Below the pieces are notes generated by a model that saw only the letters and a program-made list of their open reading frames with translations, was not told the origin of the DNA and made no database searches. From NCBI GenBank assembly GCA_914767715.1, contig OU612070.1, forward strand, positions 13,905,501 through 13,969,500: a stretch of DNA of 64,000 nt. Reading direction: 5' to 3'. The DNA comes from Membranipora membranacea. Taxonomy: Eukaryota; Bryozoa; Gymnolaemata; Cheilostomatida; Membraniporidae. Shown piece by piece: positions 12,747 through 27,700 of the stretch. The position numbers were made by a program, and so were the translations under genes. Positions within the stretch are counted from its first letter, which is position 1, and each line of letters opens with the position of its first letter.

Positions 12747-15700
12747 CAATCAAACAATCAATCAATCAATCAATCAACCACCTACCTTGTCATTGACGGC
12801 ATCTACTATAATAAAACTGAAGAAGCCTTTCTCTACTGTCTTCTTAAATGATTTGAGGAAATCAGTCCTGTAGGATTCTTCCATCTCTGGTTCGTGTTCA
12901 TACTCCAACATCTTAACAACAGAAAAGGGCAAGTTACGAAAATTCTTAACATCTTTCTTATCAATCCACAAAAGTAAAAAAGTAGTGTAGTTATTTGATT
13001 GAGTTGCATTCACTTGGTATGATATATTTCATATGTAAAACGAATAGCACCAGCTTGTGATATACTAGAGTGGAGAGCAAGATGTTCCCTAAGTTGTCTG
13101 CTGACAACATATGAGGGGACAACAAAGGATGTGTTATTCATTAAATTGTCGAAATACATTTTCATGTTAATCATTCGCCCTTATATTGTCAATTATATAC
13201 AACACAGATACCTTGCGTTTGATTTTCCTGCCCGTATCATCATCAGTAACCAGTCTCTCGACCTCAACCATGAAATAATCATCTAAGTTAAGAATTCTCG
13301 GAGCACTGCCTCCATTTGTTGATTCTTTATCCTACATATAGAGATCAGTTACTGTAAAGGCAGCCTGCATCGAAGTCATAGCAATATCAGATCTATATCA
13401 ATTGTACCAAAAAATTAGGGCAGCAACCAATGCGAAGACAAAACGAAATAAACATAATATGAACTATGACAACAAAAAATGCTGGTAAAAATAAACTTAA
13501 TTTCAAGGCTACTAATATGGAAACATACATTTAACCATCCTAAGAAATGCAGCATAATATAGGAGGTACACATACAGACACATACAGACACACGACAAAC
13601 CAGACACCACACCACACACCACAGACACACAAAGACACACACACTCTACACCACACACCACACACCACACACCACACACAAAGACATACACCACACACAA
13701 AACACTCACACCACACACACGACACCACACATACATACCCTGATGAGTTTGCTGCAGTGAGTTTTACCAGCTCCCGGAGGACCTCTCACTATGAGACAGA
13801 CGTGTCCAGGTCTGGTACTTCTCTTAGGTTTGAATATCAGATCTCTAATATCAGTTATCTCAGGTACGGATATACTGGAGTAGGCATCGTACAGATCGGC
13901 GGCTGAAATATGGTAATACAGTAATGATAAAGCAAAGTCATTGAAATGATTTTATGGCTCAGTGGTGAAATACATAGCGTGGCAATTTGTGGAGATATGC
14001 CATCAGTATAAGACTTTGTGTCAGGACCTGAAATAAAGCTAAAAACCTGGCAGCTTTTACGTTATGCATTGATTGACATCCAAGTAACAACCTTCAAAAT
14101 CTCAGGCAAGCTGCTTGACCAAAGTTTACAAGGGTCAGCTATATTACAATTCTGAACTTGTGGTCCAATCAAAGATGAGAAATGCGGTCCAGCAACCATA
14201 CATAAATAGCCATACGCTTGTTCAGGGTCAGATATGTTCCCCTCATCTACATAATATATATCAGTGGGTAAACTCTGATACTCTAGGGCTATACAAGGGC
14301 TAATACAAGGCCAACAGACATGCAGCTACAGCAGAACGTGTCATTTTAGAGACTAGTCACGACTGCTCTATAAGAAAAAATTCAGAACTCAAAATTCTTC
14401 GGTAACAGAATTTGAACATGTGTAACAATGATTGCTTGTGTACCTGGAGGACGAGATTTGGAAGGGGGCGGTGATCCTCTCCCTAATCTGACGGGGGATC
14501 TATCCCTGAAACGAGGCGGCGGAGAGTCTTGACGGCTCAGTCTACTGCTGCCGCGCTCGTTACTGTAATATAAATCACACATGTATAATATGTTAGTCTC
14601 ACATTGTCTTCAACTACATTTTATTTACCTTTACAATTAAATACGGATTTGAGAAAGCATACTGAAGAAAAACATGTCACATACTTCAGAAGAGTACAGG
14701 GCTAATTGACCTTATCACATGGTTACGATGAAACAAGGTATTATCCATAGAGTTCTTATATGGTCTAGAGAGGACAAAATGTACAAAACTATTGTCATTA
14801 ATTGAGAATATAAGAAATCGGAAATAAGAGTAATAAGATATAAAAATGTTCTTAAGAATTAAGAAATGTTATTATCAGAACACTTAGTGGCACTTATTTC
14901 AAAAAATTTCGCATGTTTTTTAAGCCTATAGATCAGTTGCGGGTATTTTCTCAAACAGCTGGTGGAAAATTTTCTATGTTCTTCCCATGTGTGATGCCAA
15001 AATCTTCCGATAACACGATTCCATTGTGTCATGGAATAATGCAATAATTAAGTAAGATATTCCAGGCACTGCATAGTCAACTCTAGTGTATATAATAACT
15101 CATGAGGGTTATAACCGCCGCAACGGATTGTAACTTTTACACAAGGTATCAACCTCAACCAAGATATTGACCTTGACCAAGTGATTGACCTTGACCGGAA
15201 TATTGACCTTGACACGGTGTACTAACCTTCTGCCTGAAGATGGAAGACTAACATTAGCCTGCCGATGTGAGTAATCTATAACCTCAGCAGGCTCAGCAGC
15301 ATAGCCCCCACCTCTAGATAATGGATCTATAGAACTCGGGTCTCGTCCCAGCAGCCCACCCCGTAACATAGGAGGTCTGTCATCGTATGGATCACGGGCT
15401 CGATATGCATCATCTAACCTTTTGTCTCTATATGGATCATTATAATAGAAAAAAAGGCTCAAATAAAGTTAACACGAGAACTCACATGTGAGACAACTCC
15501 CACATTTAACAACATACCGAAAGTGTAGTAATAAAGTAGCATGAAAAATCTCAAGTTGTGGTCTTATTTTGAATTAGCTTATGATGATGATGATAGTCCT
15601 GCTGATAATATTGCGTCAGGAATTCATCACTGATAACTGTTCCTGTTCCTTCTCAAACATAGTGAAAATCCAACGCTGAGCAAGCGTGTGATCTCTCTGA

Positions 15701-18700
15701 TGCTATATGTGAGAGCATATATCGCTCATTTTCAAGTAGGATAACACAGCTTTTGTCAGTGAGATTGTTGTTTGTTCACACCAATACTGCTTTCTCTTTT
15801 TAGGCTGATGTGCTAAACTTGCCTAACAGTTTGTCATTCCTCTTACGAGTAAGTCAGAACTTTAAGGTAGACTAGAGAGACTTTAAGAGACTATAAAAGA
15901 CTATCAGAGACTTTAAGAATCTTACTCGTAAGGATCTTCTCGGCGGCTGCGTGGTGGATACGCTTGGTCATCCATAAGGAGACCTCGACCTTTGGCTCTA
16001 TATGGTTCCTCCTGGTCAGCATATGGAGCTCGTCGGGCAGCAAACTGGTCATCATACGGATCTCTCCTGTATCGAGCTGCTTCTGGTCTATATACAACGG
16101 ATATAGGTACACATAATATAAATGTAATTTATAGACACATCATATATACGCATCATATATACGCATCATATATACGCATCATATATACGCATCATATATA
16201 TGCATAATATATACACATCATACATATGCATCATATGCGCATCATATATTATGTAAATCGTATATATGCATCATATATATGCGCATCATATGTACGCCTC
16301 ATATATACACATCATATATACACATCATATATACGCATCATATATACGTATCATAAAATGCATCATATTTACGCATCATACAATGCATTATATACATGCA
16401 TCAAACATAAGCATCATATATACGCACAACAAGACCGTGATCCAATCAAATAACATAATATTTTTGGAAGTGTGGTGCAAACAAAAAACTGCTCAAAACA
16501 GTATACAGTTTATGAAAAAGATCTAACCTTTCATACGGCTCTTGGATTACTCTTCTTTGATCGGGGTAGTCATCAAAGCCCTCATCATATCTAGGTCTGA
16601 ATGGCTGTTGTCCTCGAGCTAGGGGATCTCTCAGTAATGGCTCTCTTCCGTATTCATCTTCGCTGTAAAAATCCATATCATGACATCACATGTGAGGTGT
16701 CAAACGATTGGGGGACATACAGAGATCGCGTCGGAAATTGGTGATCAGAGATCACATAGGTGTGCCTTCCCACCTTACCATCACACATATCCAGTCATAT
16801 TGGGTTCGTCAACATTCCTGTTATCAGATAATATCATGTGTTACATGTCTTGAGGTGGTACCTCCTATCTCTTGGTTGAATCACATTTATCTTCCCTGGG
16901 CTAACTTACCTTTATCAAGGATGACTTACATATTGCTTGCTTGACTTACGCATATCTTGGTTGACTTACGTGTTCTAAGTTGACTCACATATACCAGGGT
17001 TGACTTACATATATCTGGGTTTACCTACATATATCTTGGTTGACTTACATATATCTAGGAAGACTTACATATATCTTGGTTGACGCAGCAGACCTTCCCC
17101 TCCTCTGCCGTATCTATCGTCTACTGCTGTATCCATAGAGAGAAGATTTCTCCTGTTAGGGTCCGGCCGATAGTTGCCATCCTCACTAAAAAAACAAATT
17201 CATATCCCCATGTACTTTCTTTTCCAATAAATGCAGACAAAGCAAACCGGCTGTTGGCAGGAGCTAAATTCCTTTTGTATTTCTCGTTACATAAAGTGTA
17301 GGGTACAAATGAACTCATCATCCTAAGAAACTTTAGGCTGGTCACATGAAGTAGGAGACAGCTGGCTTCCTAAACAAATCCTCATCCTAAATCCTCTTCT
17401 CACAACACAGTGAACAAAACCGTGATATTGGCAGACCCATATTGAGATTCAGTGAAACCGTTTGAATAGAGCTCTAAGAAAAGTACTGTATATCGTTTCG
17501 TTGTGCAGTCTCTCATCAGAAATAAAGATTTGGAAAGACATGCTTCACCAGATATAATTTAAAATTCCAATAAATTCCAGTTGCAATAAGCTCACTTGGA
17601 TTGGATTGGCTGATGATTGAGGGCTTCATACTCACTCATAATACGGTTCTTCTGGTCTATGTGGAAGAGGTCTATACCCGGCACCATCTCGATAACCTCT
17701 CTCACTGTCAACGGCCCCCTGCTGATAAACAATAGTAATTTCCATCATAAGCAGGACATTTCAAGACCGATACTCATAAAGCTAGACAGTAATTGTCACC
17801 TCGCTGATGAAGCTGTACTTAGTGTAAATGGATACAGGTATTGAGGCAGGATTTTGACAGTGTTCACCTGATATGGTAACACTAATAGACACAGCAAGTG
17901 TGGAAATACGACAAAAAGACATAATTTATATCCAAATGTTTTATCTAACAGCTCGCTACATAACGGTCCCATGCTTCTAATGAGTGGTCTGCTTCCATAT
18001 CGAATGAAGAATGCTTACAATTTCCATGATGAAAAAACATAAATAAAAACTACTATGGCCTCCCTCATTGAAGTCATCGTCTCCAAGCACGCTATCCGTT
18101 CATCTACGTACCTAATGAATACAGTTCCCAAACTTGAATGAACAAATGCGAACTAATGCGTACAGAAGCTGACCTAACTGCTAATTCCATGTATCGATAG
18201 GCCCTCAAATCGATGTCATAAAGACATATGGAAACATAGTGAATTTACCTCGTGATAACGAGGTAGAGCAGCTCTGCCAGCTCCGATACCTTGCAGCTCA
18301 GCTGTGGCTTTCTTCAGTATATCCATATCATGTTCTGATAGAACCTAAAATATACGGGACACATTCAAGATGATATGAGCACTATCGGTCCTACAAGATG
18401 GCATTATAATCACCGATATGAATGTGAATATAAAAAATTAGTGATAATAGTAATTGTGACAAGAAAGAGCAGCATTAATATAATTATATAATATCAGCAA
18501 TATAACGAATTAATATAGTTTGGAGATGTCCTGTTTTGTTTGCTGTGTATATCGTAAGACCTCACTAAAAAGTCACCAGACTTATAAATAAATTCCTGTT
18601 TTCAAAAATACTTTTCATCATGTTTACAAGCCACCACACACTTATAAGTCACCACACACCACTTATGAATCATTTCATCAACCTATCAACCAATCAACCA

Positions 18701-21700
18701 ATCACTTCATCACTAACAAGTCACTATTAAGGAAAACATGATTCAGATAGAAGCCGTATCTCGACTGTTACATTTTATGAGTCAACTTCATTTATACGTC
18801 CGTCCGGTGACTGTATAACAAGGTTTCAAGGTAGAAAGGATACAGGTGGTCCCAGACTTGAATTGTTGGATGGATAGTACAAATGGACAACCACAATAAT
18901 AACATGAAGTGACAATGATTTTCATCACAAACTTACTTTAACAGCCGCTGCAACAGAAGATGGATCTATATCAGGAGCCTTACTAACATGTGGGTCTGGG
19001 TCTCGATGACCTGGGTATCCAGGCGGTCCTCCAGCCCTCGGGCGGGGTGCTGGATACCTCGGTCCTGCTGAAAGGTATGGTGATGAGCCTGGGGGTCCTG
19101 GTGCTCTTTGTCTGGGATATCCATGTCTTTGACCTTCCATACCAGGATATGGAGGCCTTTGCCCCCTCCCTCCAGGATGACCTTGATATGGAGCCCTTTG
19201 TCCAGGCGCTCCAGGGTGACCCTGATATGGAGCCCTGTGCCTAGGCGCTCCAGGTGCACCAGGGTAGCGTGCCCGAGGGTCACCGGGGAATCGATGTCTT
19301 ACATCAGGTGCTCCAGGTCGGTGCTGTCCAGCATATTGCTGTCTAGGCTGTCCAGACCAGGGTTGTCTATACCTCACCCCTTCAGGAGCAGGCAGTTTAT
19401 GTTGAGTGTTGGCAGGCCTAGTTTGTAGTTTATCTGCTGCTGTAGGCTCCTGTGTTGTAGGCACGATGGTGACATTGGGTTTTTGTTGACTTGAGGCTTG
19501 ACTAGTGGCAGCAGGTAGCTGTGGAGCGACAGATGATATGAGGAATGTGTCGTCTGTCTGTCTAGCCTGTGACTGTGGTGTTTGTGCGCCGGCAGCGTTA
19601 GATGATCTTACAGTAGAGGTGGAGACAGCAGTGGAGCTTTGTGTGGTTAAAGAGGATGGTGCTTCACTAGCAGCGGTATCTATAAACAGAGTGTCACTAC
19701 GTTAGCCATGGTTACCCATTATATAATATAGGCAGACGCTAAGAGCAATACATGGGTCTCACCAGCTAATGTAATATATTAGAGAGAGAATGATATAATA
19801 ACATAAGCATTGTCAGATGTATCTCTATGGTAGATAAAGTTAAAGTTGTGACATATTTGTGACTCCCATATTCTTGTAAGGCTCATTGCCACCTCATACA
19901 AGTAATCTCTCCACACAATCATATACCCAGGCGCAGGAGGTAAAACTTGACTTTGAGCACATGCTTGAAATAGTGAAACTTATTGCAAGCTAATATTAAC
20001 TCCCTGTCTTTTTTACATTAGCTCCCACTCAAGCTAGCAATAATTTGGTGCTAGCTAATGATAAAACATTCCCTAGGTTATCTCACCTGACGAGGTTGCT
20101 GGTACTTTATTCTCTGTATTAGCCTGTGTATCATCAGTAGACTGTGTATCCTTCTCATTGTCTCCTCCCTCACCTTTAGACTCAGATCCCATGGAGGAGA
20201 GAACCATACTGAGGGTACCCTTCCTCAAAGCATCAGCTGTCATCTCAGTGACCACAGGCTTTCGGCGCTTATGTTCTGGTATTGATGTTGGATCCTAAAA
20301 AATAATGAACTGCCCTACTATAACATGCATTGGTCTTTGGGTAGTCTTTAACATTGTAAGTACTTTTCCATACACAACAAATATACATTAGCTTTTCCTC
20401 ACAAATTTTTGCTATGAAGAGTGGAACAAAAAAAAATGTGCTCACAGACCGGCAAAATCAAAACCTTAGTTCCTTCGCACGGAGCCAATCCATCGTACCC
20501 ATAAACATATAAATACATATAAATAAATAAGAGTATTTATAAGTTTATGATCGTACCATAACCTTATTGCCAATAATATTTTCACAGACCTAGGTTTTTT
20601 TTACATTGAGTTAATCATCAAATGAAGTTGAAATATAAACCTATATCATGCATAGGGAAAATCATCAAGTGATGCAACTCTTTACAAAATGTGTCTGAAA
20701 TAAGGCTATGGAATAATTGATGTGTTAAGCAAGGAGACGAAATATCATATCTAACTAGCATTAAACACATATCTAGGGCGTTAGAATTCACTCACCACTG
20801 ATGACGTGATATACTTTTGCATGTATATCTCTGATCGATAGAGAGTGAATTAATTCACATAGCATGAGTACCATCCCGAGGAATTCGGTGTGACGACCCA
20901 AGTTCAATTTCATTTACTAGGGGCAGGTGCATGATAGGTACTCGTACTAAATTGACTCTAACAATCAAAGATACACATCATCACAGCGAAGTCTCTATGT
21001 CCGTGTGAATTAACTCACCACTTTAGTCACAGCCATAGGGGTGCTTGCAGCAGATGTCCCCATCAACTGCTCTATAAGCTTCTTCTGATTACCATATATA
21101 TCACCTTCTTCCTCCTCATCTTAGAAATAGAAGCAGCAAAACTCACCATACATATGACAGTGAGAATGTCCCAAAAATGTCAAATACTGTGGTTGTATGA
21201 ATATTTGAAGTTAAATTGATACTACGAGATTATCAAGGCAATAACAGAAAAAGTTTTGATTGGTTTGAAAGTTATCCCAGATCAGTAAAATTATATGTGG
21301 ATTGAAAATTGGTTTTCTGCGATCCTTACATCGTGAGCTTTCTGATGGTATAGAAAACAATATAACTCAAAAAAAATTTGGCGTTACTATACTTTAAGAA
21401 AGAAATAGATAACATCATTAAAGAAGAGCGCGGGGAAGGGGGTGCACGGTGATATATCAGTATTAGTAATTGCTAGTGACAAGCAAGACCATTGGCTGAT
21501 CAGTGTAATTAGAGGCAGAGTATTTACTGATCCCAGTCAGCTAGACACTTGTGCAATCTTCTAGTCCTTAATTAATCTCCTCAGCCATAAGGAAAATGAA
21601 AATTAGTGTCCAAGGAGACTAATGGAAAACTAGAAGATTGCACAAGTGTCTATCTGACTTGGATCAGTAAACACTAATCTGTTCTCCACATTCCAAGTGT

Positions 21701-24700
21701 GAAAGAGTGAACCATCAGACAGAACATGAATGCTAATCAAGAATCTGGTTATTTTTTATAGTTGCCTACCTTGGAAGCTGGTTGCAGGTCTTTTCATAGG
21801 AGGTTTGTCATGGAAAGGCTGTTGACTGCCCTGTTGTTGATTGTAATTTGGCCTGTTGGGTGAGGAAGGTATAGGTTGTCTAATTCCAGCGTTCCCACCA
21901 GGTCCTTGACTACCAGGGAAAGTTGGCCATTTAGTTGGGCCGCCATCTGTTTCTAAGTTTGCATTCCCTGCAGCTCCTTTTCTCGATGATGATATGCCTA
22001 AAATGGTTAAAAATATGACAAGTATAAAACAGGGCATACTTCACTCGGGAGGGATGGCAACACAAATGCAGCCAAAACAATTTCTTCCCCACAATTTCGT
22101 GCACATGATTTATGTACGCTCTCAGATAAGAATGCATTATTTAATTTTAATCAATAAATAATCTGGTAAACTAATGATGTGTTCTATTTCAGATGTTAAA
22201 CAAATACAAAAAAACCTTAACTGATAATGTTATTAGATTTTTCATTAACAACAATGAAAACCTCACAAGGAAAAAAACGATTTTGATCTTTAATTTTTTG
22301 CACAGCTTTCTTGTTATTTTGAATTTACATTATGCCAAATTAACAGTTGAGTTCTCTTATCATTATTAGATTACAGTAAAAAAATAAAATTATGGAAAGT
22401 TAATATATTGAAAAAGGTTACCTTATTCCTTATATCCTATTTCTTATCAACAGAGTAAACTTGTGTTGCACAGTGTACACCAAACTATCCACAAAACTCT
22501 AGTTTTGTGTTCATCCACACTTCAGCTGTGTTTATGGTAAATGCATGTGTATATAAAAACCCATATCCAGTGCCTATATCACTTTTTCAATAAGTGCTTT
22601 GGGAAAAAATAGAACAAACGGCTGAATCACAGTCCTGTGTTCTAACACATTTGTGAAGCAAAACCAGATGAGGGTGTGCTAATTATATTTTTTGTCTGAT
22701 ATGTGCCATGGAAGCTTGAAATCAATTAAAAATTTAAAAACAGCTTACTTTACTCATATATTTCCAATAAAGATCATTGAAAATCTGTAAGCTTCAGGGG
22801 GTTGACGTAGCCGCAAGGAGGTGCATGGGTATAACCCATTATTTTTATATATGAATATACCTCAAATTATTTCATGCTTGTTGCGCGAGAGGACTGAGTT
22901 CAAATCCCGGTGAAGACAGGTTTTATTTCCATATCATCTCTTTTACTACTTGGTGGTTTAACTTGTTTTGTCTTGGTACCTATTTGTTACTACCTAATAT
23001 GTCACCTTGATCTGATGGTGTTATTTTTATTGTAACCCTTGATATGAAGCTGCTTGCGTTATATTAAGAGGTGCGATTTTATCAGCAACGGCATTAACAT
23101 TGACGCCAGTCATTGATTATGCAGCTTCGACCATTCCCTTTTTCCGTTTACATCAGTTTATAAGGTTAAGCTGTGCGTGTCTGCCACTTTCTGCTGTTGC
23201 TTATGTTTTCACAGCTATCAGGCACAGACATGGTACAAGCTTATAGGAGCAGTATGTTAGAAATTACATAGCACAGCTTTGGAGAAGCTCTGTCCTACAA
23301 GATATCATCATAACCTACGCTTCCTGAGGTAAGCAACACATGATGATGTTTTTATTTTGCGAAGCAGAATTTGCTTACTTAGTTATTCAAAGTTTTACTA
23401 GAGCAGATTATCGCTGTCTCTCCGCTCAAAATAAATTATCGTTCACTTGGGATATTAAAGAGACAAATTCGTTCCCTAATTGCTCACTCGGAATGAATAT
23501 AGCTCTATCGATATGTGAACAATTCGTGAGTGCAAACCTTGAAGTTAGCAAGACACTATCTGGAGAGCTAAACATTAGCCTTGTTTTGCCTACTGTTTCT
23601 ACAACTCTTCATTTTCCTAGTATAATCTTGTCTAAGTTAATCGATGTATCTGTGTCTGTGGATGAATGGAGTTTGGGGCAGGCTGTTCATATTCTGGATT
23701 CCAGTAAAGGGTACAGTTTAGGTCAACATTGATCTAGATTGTCTGCATTTAGAGTTGCTTAGCATCTACTGATAAACCGCATTTTATGGTAGCAATGAGC
23801 TTTGCAGCAAAAAAATTTAACTAAGGAACTGCCAAAATGCATACATATCACGAGTTACATCCCTCAACGTTACTGTGTATGTGATACACAGGTAAGACAA
23901 CATTTTGGGATTTAATTCTTGATCTCCATTGCCTGCAGTCTAACAAAAGAGCCAAAAGCAATTCTGAATGCGGGTAAACATAACCCAGACACAACCATGT
24001 GTACTGGGACCAGGTTGATCAATTCAATTTAATAAAAATTCAGATTCTGTATTATTATATATTTCAGTTAAGACACAACCGGGTATGAATCGCTTCAATA
24101 AAACTTCCCTATCAAATTTGGAGTTATGCCACAACAGTGTAGAGATATGTATGGGAGAAAAAAGCAGCATTACTTTACACTTATTAGTAACTACTTCCTT
24201 ACTACTGAACATCTTTCACCTCATTCTACTGGGCTCCACAAAATACCTGAGAGGGAAATCTTTCAAAAAGATTTTAGTTTTATTTTGCGTTGTGGACATC
24301 TATGGAACTATGACAAGCTATATACAATACAACTGTCCGCTGAGGATTGCTGTCATTGGAAGGCCGGTAGATGTGCTCATATACCTATTGGTTATACCAG
24401 CTGTGACAGCACCAATTGATAAAGTATACCTGATAAGCCTGGCGATGTATGATAAGTATGTGAACGTGTGTCATCATCTTTCGCATGGCAATAATCTAAT
24501 AGTCAAACACATTTACGTAACATACCTATGCATTACAATATTACTGACAGCCATAGTTGCAGTTGCAGCAAAACTGTCTAGTTCTCCCGGCTCAATGTGT
24601 GTTCACACAATTTACGGAGTATGGTCTGGAAACTTTTCAAATACAGGGATTGGAATCATGGGTGGACTGATGAACTTTCTTCCTTTTATAATTACTTTAT

Positions 24701-27700
24701 ACTTTGTAGTAAGAATTCTCATGCAGCTGAAACTGAGTCTCAGATATCTTAGTCAGACTAACAGCAGATTACAATTAGATGTGTTGATAGCTGTAAGGTA
24801 TATTTTTCTAATCACAATGCTATACTTTATATCATTGATGATACCATTCATGTGCTTAATTTCTTTTGAAATTCTGCATATTGACTCAGGTCAACTGGAT
24901 TTTTTTGTAACTATCTTGTATGAGTCGTACGGTATTATTAATGTTGTTATGTATGGTTGGGTCTCTGAACAGTATAAAATAGAAGCCAAAAGCCTCATAT
25001 CACGCTGCTGTATATTAAGACAAGGGCAGGACAAACAGGCCTCTACCGTTGGCCCACACCCATCACAAGCTCCGTTTCACCTGACAACTGTCTTATAATC
25101 CTCAGTATCCGGTTACCAGTTGTTTTCAAACTGTTTTACCAAAATTTCTCATACTTACGACGCAGCAGACTATTGCAGGCTTAAATGTAAACCATACTGT
25201 TTCCTCCGTAAAAACATTTTGTTTTTGTGCTTATCCTGTCTGTCTTGACAGAGTGATATTTGAAAAATAATAAATCTACAACAACAGCTACAGACCAAGC
25301 GCTCAAACCTGGTGTATCATACTTTTACAGCCATAGCTATGCAACAGATATGGGGTACGGTCAGTTTGATTTCCCATTTGGGGAATACAACTTATTGCTT
25401 ACCCATTTTCCAGTTTTACTATTAATTTATGTGATGTGACAATGTTTCTTGACATTAGAGCGAGGAAAACTCATGAAGGACTATCATTGGTCAATACTGA
25501 TATCTACTGGTACCCCATTGGTTCACACTGATCAGTGGTACAATCTTTATAGTGTAATCTCATAGTAAGTGGATAGGTAGTCAATTAGTCACAGCCTTAC
25601 TTGTGATGCCTCATTAGGCTGCCTGCGTATGGGAATCACCATGATTGATGGGTTTTTCTCCATTGATTATATATGAATGCTTTGTCACAGACCCAGACAT
25701 TTAAATCAAGGCAGCCTGTTAAGCAGGATCTTTGCGAGATTTAAGAGTTAAAAAATTTTATGTCCTGTTGGTAAAAAATATGGACAGTGACAGAAATTGC
25801 CTTCCTTGCTCATGTATGATGTAAACATGGGGAATGCAGTTGGCTTCAAGCCCATAAACTGCCACTTCCAAGTAATATTAACAATCACTGTTAAGAATGA
25901 GTTTTTCAAAAATTTGCTATCAAATATATTTCTATTGTCAAGAGTCTCCTGTCAGATGATTTCATTCATTAGCATATGTGGATCATTTCAGCTTTTACAC
26001 TGATATCACCTATATGGGGACCACTTTATAAATTACTTCCTAGGTATATGCCCGTCATGACGTTACTGCACCATGAAATACAGAGCTGCTTGGGGTCGAG
26101 ATTGCTTTTTACAACATCTGATACTATACTTTTTTAACTTTTACCACAGAGACCTGATTTTTCTATGTTTTTGGCTTTCACCAGCTGCCTGGCTATGAAA
26201 TGCTTTAATCTGAGTGAAGTCTTTAATAATTGATTTGCTCATGCCTCATCATCACAGAATAAGGAATTATACCCAGATCTATAATATCATTAGAAAAGGT
26301 TTGATTCTTGGTTGGCGTCGCCATAATTACAATCCTTAATTAGAACAAGCATCTGACTGGAGCGAGTTCATGCCAACAAATTTATTGGTACCGTTTGGTA
26401 GGAAAGCATATTTTGTTTGAGAATCCATTTTAAGCCGAGAATGAACCACAAGAAGGCATTAAACCTTGATCGCACCTATCAATAGCATGTGATCCAGTGT
26501 CGATCAGCTGTTGCTCTGATGTATTATCACATGCATCGATTAATTATCATTCTTACCTACTGTAATTAGTCTTGGCAAATTCAGATGGATATTTTACAGT
26601 TTGCATTCCTTAAAATTTTCACAGGTAATTTGTTTTTATGGTCTATTGTATTCCACATTTCATCTCCTACCCTGTTAAAAATTCCAGCATTCTTTCCGGT
26701 ATACCTTCTTATTAAGAGAGTTATGATCCAGGGTTATGGTTGCATAATAAATTTTTATAATACACTATGATCTGTTTGTGATAGTGTTCTACTGACAGTT
26801 TGGATAACAACACAGTTGCTCACAGAGTAAGGATATCTCTGTGACAACTTCATGAGGTATGCAAACTGCAAGAGCCGTCATGTGTTGTTAGATTTCATTA
26901 TACATGAACATCTTTTTTTTTGCTGTTGTAGAGTCATGTCCAATGCTAGAAAGGGCAATGCAGTCCCATAAGAAAACCACAAAAGCAAGTGCTATCAAAA
27001 TGTTGCCAATCGACTGGACTAGGTTGAGGGTAACCTGTCTTGACAAGCCCCACCAAAAAAAACTTGTCAAGACAGGCTAGGTTGAGTCATGTTATCCAGT
27101 TATCTGGTATGTTGCTGTACCACACTTTTTTGATTTGACCCCATCTGTTGAGTTGTAACAATGACACTAACCTGTGGGGGGTCGTGGCTGGAAACTTGGG
27201 GTTGACTGTCGGGGTTGCTGGCCTCTTGGTCCTTGCTTCTGTGGTGCTCCTGGTCGCATTTGCTGGTGAGGTGCTCCAGGTCTGGGCGGTCTCTGTCCTG
27301 GCGTTCCAGGTCTTGGTCTGTTGACTTGGGGGCCTCCCTCTCCGCGACCAAAGGGTTCAGATGGTTTGACATCCAATGACATAAGGCTGCTCATACCAGT
27401 GGACTGTGGATTCATTTGACGAGTTTGGGGCCTACCATATGAAATAAAAAAATCAATAATCAGCAGCTGCATGTGTTTTATAGTGTAAATGACAAGGCCT
27501 TTACTAGCAGGCTGTAACATTTCATACTCCTTGTCATACTCCCCAATCCAATTAGATAGTGAGAATAGAACAAAGCTAACACAACGTCTGCGGAAATAAA
27601 AACTTAAGCTTTTATTGCCAAGACAATTGTGCACATTATGTTTACATCAAGGCCAGATCGGACCAATTCACATCATTTATTCCTGGTGTTCCAAGAAAAC

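Noticed and set aside
12621-12851. Open frame rich in Ile-Asn-Gln-Ser repeats
   Set aside because: It is a translation of the AATC microsatellite beside a YLPM1 exon, on the opposite strand to the real coding sequence.
13512-13906. Several overlapping Cys/Val-rich or His/Thr-rich open frames
   Set aside because: These are translations of the CA-rich repeat plus the antisense of the YLPM1 Walker A exon.
16207-16526. His/Ile/Tyr-rich open frames
   Set aside because: They are produced by the 13 bp minisatellite and have no protein resemblance.
18966-19428. Overlapping long frames on both strands across the Pro/Gly-rich YLPM1 exon
   Set aside because: They are shadows of the low-complexity coding repeats; only the frame joined by matching splice phases is retained.
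22800-22920. Possible tRNA gene or tRNA-derived SINE (GTTCAAATCC box with an A-box-like TAGCCGCAAGG upstream)
   Set aside because: The boxes are about 85 bp apart, the acceptor and T stems do not pair well, and there is no second copy in the window.
23340-23732. 130-codon open frame upstream of the 7TM gene
   Set aside because: No recognisable domain or clear splice context; it could be chance or a lineage-specific exon, but nothing supports it.
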